A stretch of DNA of 10,571 nt, from positions 1-10,571 of the forward strand of contig CAMPIY010000043.1 in assembly GCA_946886645.1 (NCBI GenBank), read 5' to 3'. The DNA is from an uncultured Sphingomonas sp. GTDB taxonomy: Bacteria > Pseudomonadota > Alphaproteobacteria > Sphingomonadales > Sphingomonadaceae. Below are positions 1 to 6,590 of this stretch, piece by piece. Position 1 is the first letter of the stretch; the number at the start of each line of letters is the position of its first letter. Made by a program: the position numbers and the translations under genes. The notes below the pieces were generated by a model, which worked only from the letters and a program-made list of their open reading frames with translations, did not search any database and was not told the origin of the DNA.

Positions 1-4
1 GCCC

Positions 5-3000
5 GTGAAGATGAACTTCTCGAGCTTCTTCATCGACCGGCCGATCTTCGCGTCGGTGATCGCCCTGTTCATCACTCTGCTGGGCGTCTTCTCCTATCCG
101 ATCCTGCCGCTTGCCCAATATCCGGAGATCGCGCCGCCGTCGGTGGCGGTGGTCGCGGCCTTCCCGGGCGCTTCGGCCGAAACCATGGCGGAGACCATCG
201 CCGCGCCGATCGAGCAGGAGATCAACGGCGCCGAGGGCATGCTCTACATGCGCTCGAACAACAGCCAGGGCCTGACGACGATCACCGTCACCTTCCAGCC
301 GGGAACCGATATCGATACGGCCCAGGTGCTGGTCCAGAACCGTGTGTCGCTCGCCGAGCCGCGCCTGCCCGACCAGGTGCGCCAAATCGGCGTGACCGTG
401 ACCAAGCAGGCAACCGACTTCCTGATGGTCGCGGCGATGACCACGACCGACCCAGCGATCGACATCGACTATGTCGGCAATTACGCCAATTCGACGATCC
501 GCGACCGGCTGCTGCGCCTGCCCGGCGTCGGTGCGGTGCAGGTATTTGGCGGCGGCAATTATTCGATGCGCGTATGGATCGATCCCGACCGCGCCGCCGC
601 ACGGAATCTCACGGCCGACGAGATTGTGGGCGCCTTGCGCGGGCAGAATGTCCAAGTCGCCGGCGGATCGGTCGGCCAGCCTCCCTTCCGGACCGGCGGG
701 CCAGCCTTCGAGCTTCCCGTCCAGGTGCAGGGGCGGCTGACAGACCCTGACCAGTTCGGCGATGTCGTGTTGAAGACCGATGTCGAAACCGGCGCCATCA
801 CCCGCCTGCGCGACGTCGCGAGGGTCGAGATCGGAAGCCAGGATTACAGCATCCGCGGCATGTCGAACGAGCGGCCGGCGATCTTCATGGCCATCCAGCA
901 ACTGCCCGGTTCCAACGCGCTCGACACGGCAGACGGAGTCCTGGCCGACCTGGAAGCGGCGTCGCACGATTTCCCGCCGGGCGTGCATTATTCGATTCCC
1001 TACAACCCGACCGAATATGTCCAGGATTCGGTCAACGAGGTGGAGCGCACCCTGATCGAGGCGATCATCCTGGTCGTGCTCGTCATCGTGGTCTTCCTGC
1101 AGACATGGCGCGCCGCGATCATTCCGATCATCGCGATTCCGGTCGCCCTGATCGGCACATTCGCCGCGCAGCTGGCGCTCGGCTTTTCGATCAACACGCT
1201 GTCGCTGTTCGCGCTGGTGCTGGCCGTCGGCATTGTCGTCGACGATGCCATCGTGGTGGTGGAATCGGTCGAGAAGCATATTCGCGAAGGCCTCTCGCCG
1301 CGCGAGGCGGCGCACCGGACGATGCAGGAGATTTCCGGCGCCCTGATCGCGATCGGCCTGGTGCTGGTGGCGGTGTTCGTCCCGGCGGCGCTGATTTCCG
1401 GCATCCCCGGCATTTTCTACCGCCAGTTCGCTGTCACCATCGCAGCAGCAGCGGCAATTTCCACGCTGACGTCGCTGACGCTGTCGCCGGCGCTGGCCGC
1501 GATCCTCCTGAAGCCGCACAAGCCGATCGAGGCCGGCGAGGAGGGCGGGCGGCGCTGGACCCGGCCATTCCGCGTCGCCGGTGCGCGCTTCGACCGTGGT
1601 TTCGACTGGCTGTCGAGCCACTACGGCGCGCTCACCTCGAAGCTGGTCCGTCGCTCGACGGTCATGCTGATCATCTATGCCGGGCTGCTGGGCATGACGG
1701 TCTGGAGGCTGAACGCAACGCCGACCGGCTTCATTCCGGACCAGGACCAGGGCTTCCTGATCGGCGTCATCCAGCTTCCGCCCGGCTCTTCGCTCGATCG
1801 GACCGAGGCTGCCGTCGGACGCATCCGGAAGGTCGTCTCGCAAAACCCAATGGTGCTCGAGACCGCGGCCTTCGCCGGACTCGACGGCTCGACCTTCAGC
1901 CCCGCCTCGAACAGCGGCATCATGTTCCTGCGCCTCGCGCCGCATGAAGAGCGGAAGGGCGAGGGCGAAACCGCAGCTGAACTGGCGGGCGCAATCACCG
2001 GCGCCGTGGCGGGCGCCGTCGACGATGCGCAGGTCTTCTTCCTGTCGCCGCCGCCCGTCCCCGGCCTCGGCAACGGCAGCGGCTTCTCGATGATGCTGCA
2101 GGACCGGAGCGGGGCGGGTTACCAGGCTCTGCAGGGCGCGACCTTCGCGATGATGGGCGCGGCGCAGAAAGATACCAATGTTTCCCAGGTCTTCTCGCTG
2201 TTCAACACCGGCTCTCCACGGATCGAGGCCGAGGTCGACCGCGACCGGGCGCAATTGCTGGGTGTCCAGCCGTCGCAGGTTTACCAGGCACTCGGCACCT
2301 ATCTCGGATCGACCTACGTCAACGACTTCAACCTGCTCGGCCGCACCTTCCGCGTCACCGCCCAGGCCGAAGCGAGCGCGCGCGATGACCTCGCCGATGT
2401 CGGCCGGCTGCAGGTCCGCTCGTCGACGGGGCAGATGGTTCCACTCTCCGCCGTCGCCACCTTCCGCTATGGCAGCGGACCGGTGCAGGTAACGCGCTAC
2501 AATAATTATCCCGCAGCCGAGCTTCAGGGGCAGACTCCGCAGGGCGTGGCTTCGGGCGATTCGTTGAAGTCGATGGAGCAATTGGCGGCCAAGAACCTGC
2601 CGCCCGGTTTTGGCTTCGAGTGGACGGGCCTCGCCTATCAGCAGCAGCAGGCGGGCAACACGGCGCCTCTGGTTTTCGCGGTCGCCGTGCTGTGCGTCTT
2701 CATGGTGCTGGCGGCGCAATATGAATCGCTGACCCTGCCGCTGGCGGTCATCTTGATCGTGCCGATGTGCGTGCTGGCGGCGATCACGGGAATCAACCTC
2801 CGCGGGATGGACAATAATATCCTGACGCAGATCGGCCTGATCGTGCTGATTGCGCTGGCCGCGAAAAACGCGATCCTGATCGTCGAGTTCGCGCGGCAGG
2901 CGGAGGACGACCAGGGGATGAACCGGTTCGATGCCGCGGTTCACGCGGCTCGTTCGCGCCTGCGACCGATCCTGATGACCAGCTTCGCCTTCATCTTCGG

Positions 3001-3214
3001 CGTGATCCCGCTTGCGATCGCGGTCGGCCCTGGCGCCGAGATGCGCCAGGCGATGGGCACCGCGGTCGCGTTCGGCATGCTGGGCGTGACCATCTTCGGG
3101 CTGATCTTCACCCCGGTCTTCTACGCCGTCTGCCGTGCGCTCGACCGATATATGCCCAAGGCGATTCAGCACAGCACGCTTCATGCCCATGGCCATCCGG
3201 AGCCGGCGGAATGA
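5..3214 (+). CDS. RND multidrug efflux permease, MexF/OqxB-like (HAE1 family)
   Basis: Inner-membrane proton/drug antiporter of a tripartite efflux pump. It takes up amphiphilic compounds from the periplasm or membrane and passes them to an outer-membrane channel. At 1069 residues the length is normal. The N-terminus carries the FFIDRPIFA signature, followed by TM1 (about 12-31), the first periplasmic porter half (about 35-340), a TM block (about 345-505), TM7 (about 552-570), the second porter half (about 572-880) and the last TM block (about 885-1045). The proton-relay residues are intact: D413-D414 in TM4 (VVDDAIVVVE), K954 (AAKNAILIVEFA), R985 and T992. FLQTWRA, DNNILTQIGLIVL and GAEMRQAMG resemble MexF, OqxB and BepE more than AcrB. 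The C-terminus is short and histidine-rich (HSTLHAHGH). Start: GTG at 5 would make a GTGA overlap with an unseen upstream gene, but homologues begin MNFS, which favours ATG at 11. The adaptor gene is expected to the left. Substrates cannot be read from sequence. Confidence 0.95.
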   Translation: MKMNFSSFFIDRPIFASVIALFITLLGVFSYPILPLAQYPEIAPPSVAVVAAFPGASAETMAETIAAPIEQEINGAEGMLYMRSNNSQGLTTITVTFQPGTDIDTAQVLVQNRVSLAEPRLPDQVRQIGVTVTKQATDFLMVAAMTTTDPAIDIDYVGNYANSTIRDRLLRLPGVGAVQVFGGGNYSMRVWIDPDRAAARNLTADEIVGALRGQNVQVAGGSVGQPPFRTGGPAFELPVQVQGRLTDPDQFGDVVLKTDVETGAITRLRDVARVEIGSQDYSIRGMSNERPAIFMAIQQLPGSNALDTADGVLADLEAASHDFPPGVHYSIPYNPTEYVQDSVNEVERTLIEAIILVVLVIVVFLQTWRAAIIPIIAIPVALIGTFAAQLALGFSINTLSLFALVLAVGIVVDDAIVVVESVEKHIREGLSPREAAHRTMQEISGALIAIGLVLVAVFVPAALISGIPGIFYRQFAVTIAAAAAISTLTSLTLSPALAAILLKPHKPIEAGEEGGRRWTRPFRVAGARFDRGFDWLSSHYGALTSKLVRRSTVMLIIYAGLLGMTVWRLNATPTGFIPDQDQGFLIGVIQLPPGSSLDRTEAAVGRIRKVVSQNPMVLETAAFAGLDGSTFSPASNSGIMFLRLAPHEERKGEGETAAELAGAITGAVAGAVDDAQVFFLSPPPVPGLGNGSGFSMMLQDRSGAGYQALQGATFAMMGAAQKDTNVSQVFSLFNTGSPRIEAEVDRDRAQLLGVQPSQVYQALGTYLGSTYVNDFNLLGRTFRVTAQAEASARDDLADVGRLQVRSSTGQMVPLSAVATFRYGSGPVQVTRYNNYPAAELQGQTPQGVASGDSLKSMEQLAAKNLPPGFGFEWTGLAYQQQQAGNTAPLVFAVAVLCVFMVLAAQYESLTLPLAVILIVPMCVLAAITGINLRGMDNNILTQIGLIVLIALAAKNAILIVEFARQAEDDQGMNRFDAAVHAARSRLRPILMTSFAFIFGVIPLAIAVGPGAEMRQAMGTAVAFGMLGVTIFGLIFTPVFYAVCRALDRYMPKAIQHSTLHAHGHPEPAE

Positions 3215-4641
3215 AGCGGTTACTCGCAGCCTGCGCCGCGTTGGCGCTTTCCGCCTGCATGATGGGGCCAAACTATCGGTCACCGGAGGCCGGTTCGCCC
3301 GGCCAGGAACCGTTCGTCAGCGCAAATTCGCCCGCTTTCTCCGGCGAACAACCCCCGGGACGCTGGTGGAGCCTGTTCAACGACCCCGTCCTCGACCGTC
3401 TGGTCGAGCAGGCACTGGCAGAGAACACGGATCTCAGGGTTGCCGCCGCCAATCTACGCCGCGCCCGCGCGGTGCTGCGCGAAACGCGATCCGGCCTGTT
3501 TCCGTCGGCCGATCTCAACGCAAGCGGCAAATATACCCGCACGTCGGGCGACCAGCTCGGCTTCCAGGGAGCAGGGACCGAAGGAGAGAGCTACGACGTC
3601 GGGATTGACGCCAGCTACCAGATCGACCTGTTCGGCCGAATCCGCCGCGCGATCCAGGCGAGCCGCGCCGACGCCGAAGCCGCGCAGGCCGCATTCGATC
3701 TCAGCCGCATTACGATCGCGGCCGAAACCGCGCGCGCCTATGCCGATGCGTGCAGCGCCGGTCGCCAGCTCGCCGTCGCCCGCGAGACGCTGCGCATTCA
3801 GGAACAGACGTTCGACCTGACCCGCCGCCTGTTCGAAGGCGGCCGGGGAACGGCGCTGGAAACGGGCCAGGCCGGAGCGCTGCTCGAACGGGTGCGCTCG
3901 GCGGTTCCGACGCTGGAGGCGCAAAAGCAGACGGCGTTATTCCGCCTGTCCGTGCTCACCGGGCGCCCGCCAGCCGAATTTCCGCGCGAGGTCGCGGCGT
4001 GCGAAACTTCGCCGTCGCTCGCCCGCCCGATCCCGGTCGGCGATGGCGCGGCCCTGCTCGCCCGCCGTCCCGACGTCCGTCAGGCCGAGCGCGAGCTTGC
4101 CGCCGCCACGGCGCGGGTTGGAGTGGCGGTTGCCAGCCTTTATCCAAGCGTCACGCTGGGCGGGTCCGTCGGCAGCTCTGCGACGTCGCTGGGCAGGCTC
4201 GGTTCGAGTGATTCCTTCCGCTTCAGCGTCGGACCCCTCATCTCCTTTTCGCTGACCAACCTCGTGGTCGGACGGACCCGTGTGGTCCAAGCCGAAGCCG
4301 GTGCGGAAGGGGCGCTAGCCAAGTTCGAAGGGACCTGGCTGAAGGCGTTGGAAGAGACCGAAAGCGCCCTCACCCGTTATGCGCGTGAGCTGGATAGACG
4401 CGAGGGGCTTCGTCGCGGCCGCGATCATGCCGCAGAAGCGGCGCGCATCGCCCGTCTGCGCTATCAGGCGGGCCGCGATTCCTTCCAGGTGGTGCTCGAC
4501 GCGGAGCGGTCCTTGGCCGATTCCGATGCGGCCCTGGCACAGTCCGAGGCGCAGCTTTCCGACAATCTGGTATCGCTATTCCTCGCGCTGGGTGGAGGTT
4601 GGCAGGAACCGTCGGTATTGGAGCCCAAGACGCGGCCCTAG
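3211..4641 (+). CDS. Efflux outer-membrane channel lipoprotein (OprM/NodT family)
   Basis: TolC-like exit duct for the RND pump encoded immediately upstream. The 476-residue protein starts with a lipoprotein signal peptide (MKRLLAACAALALSAC; lipobox LSAC, lipidated C16), so it should be anchored in the outer membrane. The family pattern then follows: MGPNYRSP, RWWSLFNDPVLDRLVEQAL (about 61-79), SYQIDLFGRIRRA (about 135-147), AETARAYADA, then the second repeat with LLARRPDVRQAERELAAATARVGVA (split here as RRPDVRQAE and ARVGVAVASLYPS) and SLTNLVVGR. Two tandem halves, each with long alpha-helical tunnel hairpins and beta strands, are the known family architecture. The ATG overlaps the permease stop as ATGA, and CGGAG at 3198-3202 lies 8 nt upstream, so translational coupling is likely. 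The stop codon sits inside an 18-base palindrome (see 4631-4648). Annotation as a NodT-family efflux lipoprotein is secure; pairing with this permease is inferred from the overlap. Confidence 0.94.
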   Translation: MKRLLAACAALALSACMMGPNYRSPEAGSPGQEPFVSANSPAFSGEQPPGRWWSLFNDPVLDRLVEQALAENTDLRVAAANLRRARAVLRETRSGLFPSADLNASGKYTRTSGDQLGFQGAGTEGESYDVGIDASYQIDLFGRIRRAIQASRADAEAAQAAFDLSRITIAAETARAYADACSAGRQLAVARETLRIQEQTFDLTRRLFEGGRGTALETGQAGALLERVRSAVPTLEAQKQTALFRLSVLTGRPPAEFPREVAACETSPSLARPIPVGDGAALLARRPDVRQAERELAAATARVGVAVASLYPSVTLGGSVGSSATSLGRLGSSDSFRFSVGPLISFSLTNLVVGRTRVVQAEAGAEGALAKFEGTWLKALEETESALTRYARELDRREGLRRGRDHAAEAARIARLRYQAGRDSFQVVLDAERSLADSDAALAQSEAQLSDNLVSLFLALGGGWQEPSVLEPKTRP

Positions 4642-4648
4642 GGCCGCG
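4631..4648. repeat. 18-bp perfect palindrome over the efflux operon stop codon
   Basis: CGCGGCCCTAGGGCCGCG is identical to its reverse complement and contains the TAG stop of the outer-membrane channel gene at 4639-4641. As RNA it can fold into a 7-bp all-G/C stem with a CUAG tetraloop. No T-run follows, so it is not a standard intrinsic terminator. It lies between the efflux genes and the copper genes and could act as an RNA stability or partial termination element, or as a protein-binding site. It could also be chance in G+C-rich sequence. Confidence 0.5.
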
Positions 4649-4660
4649 CGCCAGATGCCC

Positions 4661-4667
4661 AGAGGAG
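4661..4667 (+). promoter_or_regulatory. Ribosome binding site deciding the TTG start of the PCuAC gene
   Basis: AGAGGAG lies 8 nt before TTG at 4676. There is no ATG or GTG at a suitable distance that preserves the signal peptide, so this Shine-Dalgarno match supports the TTG start. Confidence 0.7.
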
Positions 4668-4675
4668 TATAATCA

Positions 4676-5107
4676 TTGCGCCGCCTGCTGATCGTTTCCG
4701 CCATTGCAGTCCTCGCCGCCTGTAGTCAGCCCACCGGCCCGGAGGTCAAGGTCGCCGACGCCTGGGCGCGCGCGACCGCGCCCGGTCAAGGCGGCGCGGT
4801 CTATGCGACGATCGACAATATGGGCGGCACCGGCGATCGCCTCCTGTCCGTCGCGACCGATCGCGCCTCGATGGCGATGATCCACGAGGGCGGGACGGAG
4901 AATGGCGTCGCCCGAATGCGCATGGTGCATTCGCTGGACGTTCCTGCCGGCGCTCAGGCGAAGCTGGCACCCGGTGGCAACCACATCATGCTGGAGGGGC
5001 TGAAGGCTCCGCTGGCGGCCGGCGACAAATTCCAGCTGACCATGCGGTTTGAGCGGAGCGGCAGCATCGCCGTGCCGGTCAGTGTCGTCGCGCCGGGGAG
5101 CCGCTGA
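4676..5107 (+). CDS. Periplasmic copper(I) chaperone PCu(A)C-type lipoprotein
   Basis: Cu(I)-binding chaperone (PCuAC/DUF461 family) that supplies copper for assembling the CuA centre of cytochrome c oxidase, usually together with a SCO protein. It has 143 residues, normal for the family. The full ligand signature H-X10-M-X21-H-X-M is present exactly: H70, M81, H103 and M105. The N-terminus (RRLLIVSAIAVLAAC) ends in an LAAC lipobox with C16, so the protein is probably a membrane-tethered lipoprotein rather than freely soluble; serine at +2 does not signal inner-membrane retention by the E. coli rule. The mature domain begins near VKVADAWARAT, the typical start of the fold. The TTG start is supported by AGAGGAG at 4661-4667. 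It lies 34 bases after the efflux channel gene, and its stop overlaps the SCO start by one base (TGATG), so PCuAC and SCO are co-translated. Strongly supported. Confidence 0.93.
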   Translation: MRRLLIVSAIAVLAACSQPTGPEVKVADAWARATAPGQGGAVYATIDNMGGTGDRLLSVATDRASMAMIHEGGTENGVARMRMVHSLDVPAGAQAKLAPGGNHIMLEGLKAPLAAGDKFQLTMRFERSGSIAVPVSVVAPGSR

Positions 5108-5706
5108 TGCTCGGCCGGCTTCGCACTTTGCTCTGGATCGCCGTCGGGATCGCGGCGATCGGCACCATCTATCTCGCGATGAACCCGCCTTCCCCGACCA
5201 TGGAGCAGGGCCAGGACCTGCCGATGCAATCGCTCGGCGGGCCGTTCACCCTGACCGGCAGCGACGACAAGCCGTTCAACAGCTCGCAGCTCAACGGCAA
5301 GCCGGCGGCCATCTTCTTCGGCTTCACCAACTGCCCCGATGTCTGCCCGACCACGCTGGCGCGGCTCGCCAAGCTGCGCGGGCAATTGGGCAAGGGCGAT
5401 GACGGCTTCTCGATCGTCTTCATCACGGTCGATCCCGAGCGCGACCGGCCGGAAGACGTCGGCCGCTATACCAGCCTGTTCAACACGCCGGTCATCGGGC
5501 TGACCGGAAGCCCGGCGGACATCGAGCGGGTCAAGAAGCTGTACGGGGTCTATTCGGCCAAGTCGCCGACGCCGGGCGGCGGCTATAGCGTCGATCATAC
5601 CGCGACGGTCTTCCTGCTCGACCGGAATGGAAAATTCGTCGCGACGCTAGCCCCTGACGAGGGCGATGCCGCGGCGCTGGATAAGCTTCGGCGGATCGCC
5701 GCCTAG
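5107..5706 (+). CDS. SCO1/SenC/PrrC family copper-delivery protein
   Basis: Membrane-anchored thioredoxin-fold protein that, with PCuAC, metallates and/or reduces the CuA site of cytochrome c oxidase subunit II. The 199-residue protein has an N-terminal anchor helix (about 7-25, LLWIAVGIAAIGTIYLAM) followed by the periplasmic domain. The copper-binding CxxxC motif is at C76-P-D-V-C80 within FFGFTNCPDVCPTTL, and the third ligand is H164 in YSVDHTATVFLLD. The family strands VFITVDPERD (about 104-113) and GLTGSPADIE (about 131-140) are present. All three copper ligands are therefore intact, which separates it from plain thioredoxins and AhpC/TSA proteins. GGGGAG at 5095-5100 lies 6 nt before the ATG, and the ATG shares one base with the PCuAC stop. 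Its TAG stop overlaps the stop of the convergent hydrolase gene inside CTAG at 5703-5706. Function is inferred from family and neighbour; a redox-signalling role, known for some SCO proteins, is the main alternative. Confidence 0.94.
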   Translation: MLGRLRTLLWIAVGIAAIGTIYLAMNPPSPTMEQGQDLPMQSLGGPFTLTGSDDKPFNSSQLNGKPAAIFFGFTNCPDVCPTTLARLAKLRGQLGKGDDGFSIVFITVDPERDRPEDVGRYTSLFNTPVIGLTGSPADIERVKKLYGVYSAKSPTPGGGYSVDHTATVFLLDRNGKFVATLAPDEGDAAALDKLRRIAA

Positions 5707-6590
5707 TCCTCGCGGGCGGATACCCGATCCAGCAGGCGGTCGAGCGCCGCGAGCGCCTCCGGCTCCTCCAGGCTGGGAGCGTGACCGGTGGCGGGGATCA
5801 TCACCAGCTCTGCGTCGCCGCCCAGTTCTGCGACCATCCGCTCGGCGACTTCTTGGGAGAAAAGGTCCGACCGGTCCCCGCGCAGGATTGTAACCGGCCG
5901 GCCGGCAAGCGCTCTCAGCATTGGCCAGGCGTCGGACGACGGCGTTTCGGTCGCGAGGCGGAAATTGTCGGCGATCCCCATGTCGTATTGAAAGCGGATG
6001 CCGTCGTCGGCTTCATAGGCGATCCGCCGCACGAACCGGTGCCATTCCCCGTCGGTCCAGTTGGGAAACATGTCCTCGTTCCGCTCGCGAAGGCGCGCGG
6101 CGGCATCTTCCCATGACTCAAACAGCACGTCCTTGCCGACATAGGTGCCGATCCTGTCGAGCCCCGCCGGGTCGATTTCCGGCCCGATGTCGTTGATCAG
6201 CGCGCCCGCGATGCGGTCGGAATCGGTCGAGGCAAGCACCATCGTGCAAATCCCGCCAAGGGATGTCCCGACAAACACGGCATCCGCGATCCCAAGCTGG
6301 TCGAGCAGCTTGAGGATGTCGGCGACGTAATAGGACGGCGCATAGTGGCGGTTGTCGGGGTCGTGCTCGCTCTCCCCGCGTCCGCGCAGGTCGACGGCAA
6401 TGACCCGCCAATCGCCGGCGTAGCGCTCCGCCACCGGTTCGAAGTCGCGGGCGTTGCGCGTGAGCCCGGGAATGCAGAGGATCGGCGGCTTGTCGAGTGG
6501 CCCCTCATAATCGCGATAATGAAGACGCAGCCCCTCCGCGCTGTACCAGTAGCGGTCGGTCCATGTCGTCATCTGGATGCTTTCCCCCAA
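5703..6590 (-). CDS. Alpha/beta-fold hydrolase, substrate unknown
   Basis: Probably a cytoplasmic serine hydrolase of the alpha/beta superfamily; no signal peptide is visible. In the 295-residue reading, the oxyanion-hole segment is CIPGLTRNARDF (about 39-50), then VDLRGRGESE (about 66-75). The nucleophile elbow is GTSLGG with S110, and the catalytic histidine is H270 in PATGHAPSLEEP. The acid is probably D239 or D242 in RGDRSDLF. The cap region (about 140-215) is acidic and tryptophan-rich and gives no clue to substrate. Esterase, lactonase (3-oxoadipate enol-lactonase-like) and haloalkane dehalogenase-like roles are all possible. Start: TTG at 6590 has GGGGAGGAG 4-6 nt upstream. ATG at 6572 has a weaker site but gives a more usual N-terminus (MTTWTDRYW). 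It converges on the SCO gene with shared CTAG stops and diverges from selO with overlapping 5' ends. It shows no obvious link to either neighbour. Confidence 0.88.
   Translation of the reverse strand: MGESIQMTTWTDRYWYSAEGLRLHYRDYEGPLDKPPILCIPGLTRNARDFEPVAERYAGDWRVIAVDLRGRGESEHDPDNRHYAPSYYVADILKLLDQLGIADAVFVGTSLGGICTMVLASTDSDRIAGALINDIGPEIDPAGLDRIGTYVGKDVLFESWEDAAARLRERNEDMFPNWTDGEWHRFVRRIAYEADDGIRFQYDMGIADNFRLATETPSSDAWPMLRALAGRPVTILRGDRSDLFSQEVAERMVAELGGDAELVMIPATGHAPSLEEPEALAALDRLLDRVSARED

Noticed and set aside
1056..1060. Clustered CG-rich and GAT-rich short repeats inside the permease gene
   Set aside because: They reflect codon preference for alanine, isoleucine and aspartate in transmembrane and porter segments and have no regular spacing.
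5..3214. The permease as a CusA-type copper exporter, suggested by the copper genes downstream
   Set aside because: Its sequence matches drug-exporting HAE1 permeases of the MexF/OqxB type, with the D-D/K/R/T proton relay of that group, and I do not see the methionine-rich copper path of CusA.
4954..5598. A 214-codon open frame opposite the PCuAC and SCO genes, and similar ones at 8650-9351 (-) and 1105-1947 (+)
   Set aside because: These are shadows of well-supported genes, with low-complexity arginine/alanine-rich translations and no motifs.
5689..5701. Small inverted repeat (CGGCG GAT CGCCG) at the end of the SCO gene as a terminator
   Set aside because: The stem is only 5 bp, lies within coding sequence and has no T-run on either strand; such matches are frequent in G+C-rich DNA.
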